Source of the DNA: Helochares maculicollis
Taxonomy: Eukaryota > Arthropoda > Insecta > Coleoptera > Hydrophilidae
Reading direction: 5' to 3'
Length of the DNA: 43,990 bases
Assembly: GCA_033557835.1 (NCBI GenBank)
Contig: JAWQRO010000295.1
Coordinates: forward strand, 1-43,990
This document shows, one piece after another, positions 10,242 to 20,042 of the stretch (the stretch's first letter is position 1; each line of letters starts with the position of its first letter). The translations under genes and the position numbers were made by a program. Under the pieces are notes generated by a model. It saw only the letters and a list, made by a program, of their open reading frames with translations, was not told the DNA's origin and did no database searches.

Positions 10242-10445
10242 ATGAAGCTAGCCTGTATATTCTTGTGGCTAATCCTGGCTTTAACTGGAGCCGCCGGATT
10301 AGCTTTGAAACTTCAGGAAAAGGAACACCACAGAAACTACCTCAAAGGTCCAGCAGGCTGCCGAGATGGAACTGGACGAAGGAACCGCCCGAATTCCACT
10401 GCCAGATCCACCACTACTACAACTACGGCTTCAAGTACTGGCTGA
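10242..10445 (+). CDS. small secreted peptide, 67 aa, unrecognised
   Basis: The ATG at 10242 opens a textbook signal peptide (MKLACIFLWLILALTGAAGL, likely cleaved after an Ala near residue 19-21). A short basic peptide with one Cys follows, ending in a Ser/Thr-rich tail (STTTTTTASSTG). A TATA box lies upstream and an AATAAA 15 bp downstream, so this is a compact, apparently intronless unit. Oddly, the 3' half is open in all three forward frames. The +1 frame from about 10350 to the TGA at 10457 uses strongly C/G-ending codons and encodes aromatic-rich EFHCQIHHYYNYGFKYWLRF, which looks more protein-like than the annotated tail. A frameshift, real or an assembly indel, may therefore separate the signal peptide from its true mature region. 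An antimicrobial, venom-like or neuropeptide role is possible but unproven. Confidence 0.6.
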   Translation: MKLACIFLWLILALTGAAGLALKLQEKEHHRNYLKGPAGCRDGTGRRNRPNSTARSTTTTTTASSTG

Positions 10446-10459
10446 GATTTAGGAATTGA

Positions 10460-10465
10460 AATAAA
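10460..10465 (+). terminator. polyadenylation signal of the peptide gene
   Basis: AATAAA lies 15 bp after the TGA of the 67-aa frame and directly after the TGA of the aromatic-rich +1 frame. The convergent zinc-finger gene ends at 10667, so the two 3' ends are only about 200 bp apart. Confidence 0.6.
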
Positions 10466-10666
10466 AATTCAATTTGACTTGCTTCATTTACTCTTTGTTA
10501 CATTACATAATCACAATAGAATCTCGCTCTATGTACAAAAAATGCTTAAAAACATAATAAAAAAATATGGCACATCCACGGGACAAAATCATACATTATG
10601 AGTATTATCTCCACATTCCTAAAACCTCAGAATAAATAAAGAAAATTTATAACGGAATGCGCTAAT

Positions 10667-11534
10667 TTACTCAGCTTCCATCTGTGGAGATGCCGTTTCA
10701 ACAGCATCAGCTCTTTCGAAGTCTGGCTTTTTCTTCCGAATTTCGTGTCCCTTTCCGTGTAGTTTCATGTGGCGAACGACGCTCTGATGCCTGGAAAACT
10801 TCCCCCCGCAAATGGGGCAACTGTGCGGCTTCAGTCCGCTATGGCATTTCAAATGCTTGTTTAACTGGCTCTTCTCATAGAAACACTTATTGCACTCTTC
10901 GCACCGAAACGGCTTCTCCCCAAGATGAATCCGCATGTGGGAAGTTAACACCCCGTTTTCCTTGAAACTCTTTCCGCAAATCGTGCAAGGAAACGGTCGC
11001 TCGTTTGTGTGTATCCTGATGTGAGCTACTAGCCGGTAGTTCTCTGAAAAGACCTTCCCGCACTCCTGGCAGTTGAATGACTTGTCTTGCGAGTGTATCC
11101 GCATGTGAACATTCAGCTTGCGTTTCAGGACGAAGCACTTATCGCAGTGTTCGCATTTGAATGGCTTCAGGCCCATATGGGCCTTCATGTGGAGGTTAAG
11201 AAGGTATTTTGAGGTCAGCTTCTTATCGCAGATGTCACAGCTGAAAGGCTTCTCCCCTGTGTGCTTTCGCTTGTGGACCATAAGACGATCTCGGTAGACG
11301 AAACGTTCGGGGCACATATCGCATGCAAAAGGCTTTTCTCCCGTATGGACTCTCATATGTGTCTGCAGGGATGAATTGACGATGAATGATTTGTCACAGA
11401 GGGTGCACTTAAACGGCTTCTCTCCAGTGTGGGTCCTCATGTGATCCCGGAGGTGTGATTTGGACATGAAACCTTTGTTGCAGGTGAAGCAGTTGTATGG
11501 CCGAAGGCCTTTATGGATCCACATGTGTCTATAT
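10667..11534 (-). CDS. C2H2 zinc-finger protein, exon 3 (fingers 1b-10)
   Basis: This exon completes finger 1, which is split by the intron (YRHMWIHKG follows the acceptor ttgcag at 11535-11540), and then encodes nine more C2H2 fingers joined by TGEKPF-type linkers. Spacing is C-x2-C-x12-H-x3-H throughout. Fingers 6, 7 and 10 have variant linkers (MGLKPF, SQDKSF, SGLKPH). A short basic/acidic tail ends QMEAE before TAA at 10667. Ten consecutive fingers imply a nuclear, sequence-specific DNA-binding regulator; the target is unknown. With exons 22990-23077 and 16667-17549 the protein is 612 aa, and the reading phase is consistent across both introns. No transposon features are seen, so this looks like a working host gene. 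Confidence 0.93.
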
Positions 11535-11829
11535 CTGCAAGATAATCATATAAATATGTTTAAACCATCTTTAATCAAAATTACGAATAAAAAAATCACT
11601 TCTGAAATGTTTTTTCTGTATAATACAATCCTGAAACAACATGTCGAAAGAGATCAGGATTCAATTTTGCTAATAATATAAAAAAACAAAACCGCATAAA
11701 ATCATATTGTATAAAAATTTATTAACACTGCATTAATTAGATAAGAACATGAAATATGAACTATTTTACGATTTTACATATTTGCTTTTTTTTTTCGGTG
11801 CATAACCACTTATGGATGTTTGCCTTCAA

Positions 11830-12360
11830 TCAGCAACTATAAAAGAGAGTATTTGTTACGATATCTGTCATCCTAGCCCAAGACTGGGCTTTGTCTTCTG
11901 CAACATTTGATGTTATCATTTGAGCTGCTGTATTTATTTCATTACTGATTTGTTTTTATGCCGGGATCCTTCAATTTATCCAGTACTAATCTTCCTCGTG
12001 TTGTTCTCCTTTTAATATTTGACAAGGCGACCCTTGCAGCAGCCATCGTGTAACATGATCAGTGGATACATACGCTCCAGGATATGCATAAGCTCTTTTT
12101 ACAGTTACGCTAAATTGTCCATTAGTGAGAATAAAATCAATTTGATTCCATACATCTTTCCGTGGTGAGACTGCTCGAGACTTCCAAGTAAAGAGGAGGA
12201 AAGGCTGAAGTTTAAACCATGTATTTGTGATTTTCAGTTCTTCTTCTTGGCAGAACTGCAGAATTCGATCACCTCTTTCTTTCCTCACACTTAGTCCATA
12301 TGGTTCAACTATATTCTCCAAGTTACTGTTTCCCATCTTGGCATTTAAATTGCTCATAGT
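11830..12360 (-). mobile_element. non-LTR retrotransposon endonuclease fragment, downstream half
   Basis: The frame reads NLNAKMGNSNLENIVEPYGL, then ERGDRILQFCQEEELKITNT, TWKSRAV, NQIDFILTNGQ and PGAYVSTDH. This is the second half of an AP-type endonuclease of a LINE, most like RTE-clade sequences (clade assignment tentative). Past its stop, decayed sequence (KDPGIKTN, INTAAQMITSNVAED) continues to about 11830. The upstream half is at 15820-16260, separated by a 3.46-kb insertion. Confidence 0.8.
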
Positions 12361-12764
12361 TATTGGATTGAGTAAAAAGTAATTTTGTACTTTTAGGTAA
12401 AATTCAAAACCAACTTTTTATAGCAATAATTTTTATTTTTAAATGATATAGGCATCATAACTAATTACTGGCCGTTAAAAATTCTTACTCCACCGGCCCT
12501 GTTTACATAGCGATCATTTGATTACCGCTAATGTATGATACGATATATAGTCAAGAGCTGTTACAGTTTATATCAAACATGGGGCTGAAATTAATAGTAT
12601 GTTTTCCAAATTTTAAAAGATAATAAAGCTATAAGCAAAATGCATCTAAACAAATAATAAACAAGTTTATTAAAATAAAACTATAACAAATGAATAAAAC
12701 AAATAACTGTAAGGTTATTCAAACAAAGAAGCACCTAATTTGAAAATTTAATTTCTAGCAATTT

Positions 12765-13300
12765 CTTTTAAAATGGTAGTCCTCAAAACATTTTCTAACA
12801 CATAAAGGAATCTTATAATGTCCGGCCATGGTGCAGGTTTCTTTCCTTTTGCCGTGGGTTTTGCAGACTTTGCAACGTTTCTGAGGACTTTTTTTCCCAA
12901 AAACTATAAGGTTTCCCAAGCGTATGGATTTTTATATCTCCTGAAAGCCTGGTTGGTGGATCTTTACAAGAAGCTCTTTTTGATCCATCTCCATTATCTT
13001 GATTTACGATCCAATCTTTAACTACTTGTAGTAAATAAGAGGACAATTTGATCTTTGCTGGATTGAGTTTTTTGAATACCATAAATGAATTAAATAACGC
13101 TCAATTCAACATAAACATAAGTATCCTTTTTTGTCCATTTGACACTTTTTCTTATAATAAAACAGGTATTAATCGGCCAAATCAACACCACTCACATAGA
13201 TACTGTAATCCATAATACTTTCTGGCTTTCGTATCATTTCACAAGTTTTTCGATTTATTTTACCGGTTTCTGCCAGTCTCGCCTTGTGGTATATACATTT
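12765..13300 (-). pseudogene. piggyBac transposase C-terminal fragment (first)
   Basis: Across frames this reads KPESIMDYSIYVSGVDLAD, KKLNPAKIKLSSYLLQVVKD, TRLSGDIKIHT and then a piggyBac cysteine-rich domain (CKVCKTHGKRKETC, then IPLCVRKCFEDYHF). These are the standard last motifs of a piggyBac transposase. Frameshifts and a stop in GVDLAD* inactivate it. Confidence 0.82.
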
Positions 13301-13329
13301 CCGAACTAAAAATATTTATTGTCAAATTA

Positions 13330-14420
13330 TCAAATTGCTAATATATTATTAATTTTGATGAATTTTTTAAGTTTTTTCTTTACCAAGGCAGAGTGGCACC
13401 TTACATGTAGCACAATTTTTTCCACTACATAAAGCACACTTTTTCTTGTGGTCCTTTCTGGTCGATCCAATGAGTCTGCGAGCCTCACACATGACAATAC
13501 ATATGGTGCTAGTGCACCATTCAAATTCACCACGTTTTACCTCTTTGTCAGTTTTGGAGGTTGGCATTTGTCATAGGGATGTATTCACAGTTCCTATGGC
13601 ATGAATTTTTCTTTTTTTCAACTTGTGCATTGGTTCAACACCATTAAAAAAGTTAGGTGGTCTAATTCCTGCAACATCGCAGAAGTTGGGTGATTACTTA
13701 GTCGACCTTTGTAAGGTATCATTACCTCATCCAAAGAAATATTTAGTTTTGGTTTATAAAGCGTACAAAAGTTATTTAAAAATGCTCTACTACTGGTTCA
13801 ATTTTAAAAATTCGGTCTTCATTTTCAGGTATTTCTTCATTATTACAAAAATGTAACAATTTTAATATTTGCCTGGTTCTATTTCGAGGCATGACTTTAC
13901 CAAAAATTGGAGTTTCAATCTGTAGATCAGTAGACCAATAATCGCTTATGCTGCTTTTCCTTTTGTTCCATAAAAATGTTCAAACCAAGAAATTTCTTCA
14001 TTTCGGATATTGTTGTACCTTTTCATTGTTTCATCTTCTTCACAAATTTATATTTGTGCATATAATACCTGTTTGTTTCATTTGTTAATAATTTTTAAAA
14101 ATCGGTGTTAATAAATAAATCTATTATTACATCTTATATATATTTTGTTGAATTCTGGGAAACACTTTAACTCCATTTTCCAAAAATAGATTTATATTAA
14201 TATTCCTATCATTTTCGCACTAGTAGTTAGTTGAATTAATTTCTTCATTCTCAAATTCACTGACAACAGGTGAAACTTTTCTTTTAATGTTAATTGGAAA
14301 TTCTAAATCATCGCTTTCATCATATCATCTTCATCCACAGATAATACATCAGCATTTAACTCATTAGTTTCATTACAAATATTACTTCACCCAAAATCAT
14401 CGTTTTCGATTATAAAACAG
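13330..14420 (-). pseudogene. piggyBac transposase fragment (second, N-terminal to cysteine-rich end)
   Basis: This begins with an acidic N-terminal region (NADVLSVDEDD). It continues with SDYWSTDLQIETPIFGKVMP and LLHFCNNEEIPENEDRIFKI, then NFFNGVEPMHKL and DKEVKRGEFEWCTS. An internal deletion joins this directly to a cysteine-rich end, KKKCALCSGKNCATCKVPLC. Its cysteine-rich domain is separate from the one at 12765-12900, so the element holds two C-termini. Confidence 0.82.
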
Positions 14421-14526
14421 GTGCAAATAATTAGTTTATTTATAATTCTTTAAGAGCTGCTAAATAAACGACTTGAAATAAACTGACCGACTGACAATTA
14501 AACAAACTGATTGTGATAAAAAACTT

Positions 14527-14670
14527 ACTACTACATTAGCAGTTTCTGGATTGCGAATAAAAGTTGAGGTACTACTACGTCAGCAGTTACTGTATTTCGA
14601 ATAAACGTAGAGGTACTACTACGTTAGCAGTTACTGTATTTCGAATAAAAATGACATATTACTACGTCTG
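14527..14670. repeat. 44-bp tandem repeat, about 3.3 copies
   Basis: Units at 14527-14570, 14571-14614 and 14615-14658 share actactacgt(t/c)agcagtta and ctgtatttcgaataaa, with a partial fourth after 14659. It sits just inside the piggyBac right end, where subterminal repeats that can bind transposase are common; that role is inference. Confidence 0.8.
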
Positions 14671-14688
14671 ATGTCAGTAATGAGTTAA

Positions 14689-15570
14689 TGACCTTTTGTC
14701 ATCCTCCTAGAATTTACCAGATTTCTTAGCGAAAAACTGCTCAAGGTGTGTTTTGCAAAGAAACAATTTTGTTTCCTGTGACCAAATTTTGAGGGGACCT
14801 AAACACATGGAAATTGGATGGTACTAGATTAGGTGAATAGGATGACTGAGATAAAACATCCCACCCAATCTCGAACAATTTTTGACTAGTTGTCAGAAAC
14901 GTGAGGTCGCGGGTTATCTTGATGAAATATGACTTCGTAATGATTAGCCAATTTGGGGCCATTTTTTTATCAATTGCTGCTTTCAAGTGAGTTGAATACA
15001 GTATCTCTTCGAATTAATTCTTTGATTTTGTGGAAGAAGCTCATGATAAACACTACCTTTATAGTTGCACTATACGCAAAGCATAATTTTCTAAGCATGA
15101 ATATTTTGCTGTGAAGTGATTTGCAGGGGCTTCTATCGTTTTCCATTCGATTCTTTTTGTTACTCTTTACATTATCATAAACTATCCACTTCTTATCAAC
15201 CAATATCATATGCTTTAAAAATGGGACAACGTTATTGGATATGAGCAGTGAGTCACACATAGTTATTTGTGCCATTATGTTTCGTTCACTCTATTCGTGT
15301 GACACCCACATATCGTAACAACAGACGTATCCTAATTTACGCAAATTATTAACCGTGGATTTCTGAGATATCTCTATTAGTAAGATGCTGGTTATTTTCA
15401 ACCACTGTCTTCAACTTATCTTCATCAATTCTCGATGTTCTGCCTGAGCACTCCAAATCTTCACATGACGTATCGCCAAAACAAAATTTCACAAACTAAT
15501 TCCGATATATGCTCTTTCTTACGGCATTTTCCCCATAAATTGCACATAACTCTTTTTTTGGCATGCATTG
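14689..15570 (-). pseudogene. mariner (cecropia-like) transposase, broken
   Basis: Reading leftward: LWGKCRKKEH; DLECSGRTSRIDEDKLKTVV with NNQHLTNRDIS; ILVDKKWIVYDNVKSNKK (catalytic block 1, Glu replaced by Lys after Asp); and FEIGWDVLSQSSYSPNLVPS, where the final Asp of block 3 is replaced by Asn. The protein end (QKVIN/DAYII) is split by the piggyBac and completed at about 12440. Multiple stops and frameshifts are present. Confidence 0.82.
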
Positions 15571-15819
15571 CATTTTCCCTTTCCGGAAATAAAATAACAT
15601 CAAACCAGTTAAGTACTTCTGGTTTTGCTCTGTATTAATAAGCTTGCAAAATAATTGCTATTGTAAATAATCGAACAAATTAAAGTTAAAATCATACAGA
15701 GGTACATAACCTCTTAAAAGAATGTATTTCTGAAAATAGTGACTATAATTTAAAACAACTATTTTTGGCGATAAAAATTTACGTGTGAAATACAAAATAA
15801 CTTGTTACTCAAGCCAATA

Positions 15820-16260
15820 TATTGACATCTTGTTTCTTAGTTAGTATAACGAATTTTCTTAGATATTGTCATAAAACTGTTCCACGTCTCGGGCTGCTGA
15901 TAACGCCAACATAGCTTCCGATTTTAATAAAGGGTGAGATCGGAATAGAGGGAACTCAATAACAGAGCCTCCAAATTTATGAACTATTACGATTCCTACA
16001 CTACTCATATGGCTTTGATCTTCATTCCCAGAATAGAAGAAAGTATCATCATTTACACTGCATCTCCCTGAATAAGGCCACCAACTTTCGGCGACACCCA
16101 TGATGTTCATCCTAAGCCTGTCCATATCACGAGATAGATTTGTCAGCATTCCAACTTTAAACGAACTTCCAGTATTCTATGTCCCGATTCTTAGTTGTTC
16201 TCGCAACTTCATTATTTGATTTGAAACATTCAAACCCCGCAGGTTCAAATGAGGGACCAC
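15820..16260 (-). mobile_element. non-LTR retrotransposon endonuclease fragment, upstream half
   Basis: The frame LRIGT*NTGSS, MLTNLSRDMDRLRMNIMGVA, ESWWPYSGRCSVNDDTFFYS, SSVGIVIVHKFGGSV and DVEQFYDNI, then LTKKQDVNILA, is the first half of a LINE AP-endonuclease. It stops exactly where the mariner right end begins. The continuation (NLNAKMG...) is found beyond the mariner left end at 12360. Confidence 0.82.
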
Positions 16261-16661
16261 TAAAATCTCCAAAAAAATTTGTATTGAATGAATGCATCCA
16301 CCCTGTGATTTTCTTGGGAAATATAATGAAGGTGGTACCACATTGCCTTCCTTCGTGCCAATTATTGACTTAACAGATGCTCAGTCTGAGTCAGAAGCCT
16401 TTTACAACCTCTCAATCTCAGTAGATGTTGCTTTTATGTTGATTTTGGCCCATTCGGATTATTTCATTTCCTCAGCACAACCAATATGTGAAAGGCATTC
16501 CCCCATCTGCCACTTGGGGAGATGCTCAAGGGAGGATCAGCAACACCATACATTATAGATGAGTGTCATTCAGATTAAGAGCATTCTGAATTTTATACCA
16601 AAGCCCAAAAATTTTAAATGATAAATTTCTTGTGACATTGAATTTTGACAATAAATATTTG
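16261..16661. other. probable LINE 5' region and intron sequence
   Basis: No frame is kept. The minus strand just upstream of the LINE endonuclease start is the expected place for its 5' untranslated region, but the left boundary is not visible. The zinc-finger splice donor (GTAAG at 16662-16666) marks its end. Confidence 0.35.
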
Positions 16662-16666
16662 CTTAC

Positions 16667-17549
16667 CTGCTTTTATAGTGCGAGTAAACTTTATTGCAGA
16701 TCGTGCAAGGGTACAACTTTTTATCCTTCCCATCCTTTTTCACCTTGGGAAGTTCAGCCACAAATAAGTCATTAGCTAGGGGTTCAGCATCATTTCCATC
16801 ATTACCTTCCAATTCGTTTAATTCAGCATTGCCAAATTCACCGCTGTTACATTCTACACTATTTTGCACATCATCTACTTCGCCGTCATCCTCACTATCC
16901 TCGTTCTCATTTTTTGGTACCAAATTTCCATCCAATTCTGTTACATTGACTATAGGTTCGTGCTTAGCTACCAACCCGCATTCAAAACCATTTTCAATGG
17001 CACTTTGTTCACTTTCTTCAGTCTTAATTGATTGTACCGTGTCTTCCAATCGTTCCTCTTTTTTAAATTGTACTTCCCTACGGTCTACGACTACGTGGTT
17101 TAGCCCACATTCTGTTGTCTTTCTGATTTCTAACCTATTATCACTACATAGTCTATCATCGGTACCTAGTTTATCATCGATTTCAAATCTATCATCAATT
17201 TTTAGACCATCATTGAATTTTAAACTCTCATTAATTTCTTGTCTATCATTGATTCTATCGCATGCTTTCGTCCTTTCTGCAGTTTCTCTGTCGTCTTCAG
17301 GATTTTGCTTGCCTTTGATTCTGCGACTGTTCTTCCAATCATCTTCGTCTTCGCTGCTTTCTTCCTGTTTAATTCTACTCATGAAGCTTTGGTGTAACAA
17401 GTCCAAGTTTTCAATGTTCTCACATTCAGTCTGCTCTTCTAGTTCCATTTTTACTACAATTGTTGGTTTCTTAAAGCTTCCATCTTTGTCATACAGGTTT
17501 TTGAGATGTTCTTGAATTTGCGCTACATACTTGGAAGTGTTGCTGGAAC
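16667..17549 (-). CDS. C2H2 zinc-finger protein, exon 2 (acidic linker and finger 1a)
   Basis: The exon is bounded by an acceptor (ttacttcag before 17549) and a donor (GTAAG after 16667). It enters one base into a codon (K-G junction) and leaves two bases in, matching both neighbours. The first residues are GSSNTSKYVAQIQEHLKNLY, then KKPTIVVKMELEE. A long acidic, disordered region follows with SSEDEDDW, several IKTEE/IKQEE-like patches (possible SUMO sites) and about seven degenerate hexapeptides of the DDRFEI/DDKLGT type. It closes with the first half of finger 1, YPCTICNKVYSHYKSR. No ZAD, BTB or SCAN domain is visible. An internal ATG at 17448 is not the start, because the frame is open upstream to the splice site. 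Confidence 0.88.
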
Positions 17550-17740
17550 CTGAAGTAACAGAAATATACAGGTAGCAAATTATGTTACAATTATATTTCT
17601 ACTGAAACATCACTTAAATCTATGGTCAACTAAGCTATTGGATTATTAGATCTATAGAAGTATTGAATAGGATGCTGAATTAAAAAAATTCTGGCAATTG
17701 CACATATACAAAAAATGATTTTTATATTGTTGTTGATTAA

Positions 17741-17965
17741 GTACACTTCAAGCGTCAACACAATTAAATATTTACAATCCCCTACTACTATACCAAGTAT
17801 AGTAAAGGGAAGGAATTCGGATCATGAAAAAATTCTACCTTGAAATTTTGACGATCTCCACATTTTCAGTACCCCTGAATCCATTTTGACCATTTTTGGC
17901 ATGTTGCCTGTGTGTGCGTGTGTGTGTGCGTGTGTGTGCATGTGTGTGTGCGTGTGTTTACAACT
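17741..17965 (+). repeat. hairpin/TG-linked dispersed repeat, copy with (TG)n
   Basis: It matches 30262-30460 from 'agtaca(c/t)ttcaagc' through 'ccattttgaccatttttggc' into a TG-rich tract. A perfect hairpin, TACTATAC-CAA-GTATAGTA, lies at 17786-17804, with outer TCCC/GGGA pairing. There is no coding capacity. Confidence 0.8.
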
Positions 17966-18039
17966 TTAACCATGAAAGTTAAATTTGATCAAAATTAAAT
18001 TTGCTACTGTATCATCTCCCATCCTATTTCTTTCATCCA

Positions 18040-19490
18040 TTCATTGAGCTTCACTAAAACCAAATATCCTTTCCACACTCGCGTTCTGTACTTGAATTAC
18101 GAACATGTAGTAGCATATGAGTAAAAATTTAGATCATTTCAAAGTATTTGCCGAATTAAAATATCTAATCTATTTATCCTTGAAAGAAATTGATTCTTGA
18201 TTTGATAAAATTTCTTCTAATTCTAGAAATATTTGGCACAATTGATTCAAATTTCTCATTCTTTGAGGTATAATATTGTGTTTTTTATTTCGTCCCATTC
18301 AGAAACTTTGGTCAATGACATCCATTCATATATTTTAGTAGGGAAAATTGTTTGATCCATTTACTTAAATATTCCAAAATGCTAATATAAAAATTTTTCT
18401 TTATATTTTTTACATTCATTATTAAAATCGCTATTTTCATTTAAAATAGGTATGAAATTTATCCTTGCAAATTTGGATATAGGATTTTCAAAAAAGAATC
18501 TTCCAGTTCAATAGATAGTCCATCAATTGATAAAAAGTAGCTTTTCAGTGACTAATACATTTCCAATGTTCATTACAATACAAAAATAGCCATTGTGTCT
18601 TTCAATGACTCAATATATGATTATAATCTATTTCGGGAAACACACTGAAAAATTTTGAAGAGACCATTTTCAATGTCCACACACAAACAATCAAAGGCGT
18701 CTTGCATACAATTATTTATCACATTAGCGAAGCAGTCACTTCCATCAAGGTATTTTCTTTTAGTTTTTAATAAATTAAAAACATTGTTACTGCCACTATG
18801 ATTAAAGCTACCAAAATTGGTATTACAGTTATCACCACCAAAAGCTACACATTTTTCAAAACACTGCCACATTTCGAGTAATTTGTTTTAAAAACAATTT
18901 TATTTAACATTAAAATATTGCATTACAACTTAATGTCCTAGCAGTTGCTACCATCAGTACCAAGGCCAAGAAAAAGTACCTTTTGTACTTCTTCTATAGC
19001 TGTATTGTAGGTAAATGGCCTAAGAATATCTTTTATGATAGATTCTAATTTAGTTCTCACTAAGGAAATTTCAGTGGCGATTTCGGAATCTTTAAAAATT
19101 GTAGCTTTTAATTTCGCAGTACAATTGTTCAATCAAAACCTGAAGTGATGTACTACAGTATGGTAGCAAAACTTGTCTGTAGAATGTCGTTTTGCAACAT
19201 GTTCTTTTTGTGAGAATTGTTGCCTAAATGTTGGTCTAACGCCATTTTGTCTTTATTAGAAATATTAAGCGTGGCACTACATTCGCTTCGTTTTGGTTAT
19301 TTATTTTTCTTAACATTTTATAATTCTTTTTTAAATATCCGTCAAATTTACATCTGCACTTATTACCTTCATTATTCAATTCCAGATAAATTTTCAAATT
19401 ACATAAATTAATCAATATACAAATAAATAAGAAACGCTTCGTGTTTGTCAAAATAGATAAGATGTTCAATTCAGAGACTAACAAACATGT
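18040..19490 (-). pseudogene. second hAT-like (BED-type) transposase relic
   Basis: From right to left the frames read KCRCKFDGYLKKNYKML and a BED-like finger (CSATLNISNKDKMALDQHLG, NNSHKKNML), then NCTAKLKATIFKDSEIATEI and GLGTDGSN. Next comes VAFGGDNCNTNFGSFNHSGS with NNVFNLLKTKRKYL and NCMQDAFDCL; the GDNCNTNFG block is typical of one hAT transposase branch. The rest toward 18040 is decayed. It is a different lineage from the hAT at 6760-9259, and no ends or target duplication were found. Confidence 0.7.
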
Positions 19491-19734
19491 GCTATCACAA
19501 TCACATTAGAGCTCTCGTTCTGTTTCAAGCTGCAACATAAACAAAATGTTACCGCATACGAGTCATATGAAGTCGAGATGTGACTACATTATACGATTGA
19601 GTATCGAGGGTTGCGTTCAGTAAACACAAAATTAAATTTATTTCAATCGTAACTCAAAAGTGTGACAATATGAAAAGAAAATAAGACAAGAGACAATGTG
19701 TTAAATTGTAGGGCTTGTCCTATCAAAGTAGAGC

Positions 19735-19870
19735 AGTTGGTCACATTATATACTATTATAGCAAAACTATAGATTTGTATAAAATATTCAGCAAAGAAGG
19801 ACTACAGGAAAAATCTGTTTACCTACAGAATTTAAACAGTTCTCACGAATGAAACAAACAAAAAGCCAAA
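19735..19870 (+). repeat. fragment of the downstream part of the hairpin/TG repeat
   Basis: The segment 'tactattatagcaaaactatagatttgta' and 'ggactacaggaaaaatctgtttacctacag' resembles 'gactattatcgcaaaatcttagatccgta' and 'accggaagtaccaacttacctacata' at 30500-30580, in the same order. Confidence 0.5.
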
Positions 19871-20042
19871 CAATATAAAAATATGGTAGAATCTTCAATT
19901 ATTGTTTACTTCTCTTAATATATTTACTCCTCTATTTCATACATGCTGTTTAAACAGTAAAGTATCGTACAATTTTATATAGTTTGAAGAAAGTTGTAGC
20001 TGTTGTAAGCGTGGGTTGACGGTTTAATCATCAACATATTTA

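Larger units (their letters stand above)
12461..14684 (-). mobile_element. piggyBac element inside the mariner
   Basis: The right end is bounded by TTAA at 14685-14688 and, read inward, begins CTCATTACTGACATC. The left end follows TAA at 12458-12460 (one T lost) and begins CTAATTACTGGCCG. Removing the element and one TTAA restores the mariner C-terminal frame across the junction (QKVIN then DAYII and a stop), which fixes the insertion boundaries. It contains two partial piggyBac transposase pieces and a 44-bp subterminal tandem repeat. Confidence 0.82.
12363..15817 (-). mobile_element. mariner (cecropia-like), itself interrupted by a piggyBac
   Basis: The inverted ends TTGGATTGAGTAAAAAGTAA (left) and TTGGCTTGAGTAACAAGTTA (right, read in reverse) match at 26 of the first 30 positions. 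They are flanked by TA at 12361-12362 and 15818-15819. The left end (12363-12457) and the body (14689-15817) together make about 1.22 kb, a normal mariner length. The rest is the piggyBac at 12461-14684. The outer flanks are the two halves of a LINE endonuclease, so this mariner inserted into that LINE. Confidence 0.88.

Noticed and set aside
16694..17515. 273-codon open + strand frame
   Set aside because: It is antisense to the acidic zinc-finger exon, is Ser/Phe-rich as a mirror of Glu/Asp/Lys codons, and has no motif or splice support.
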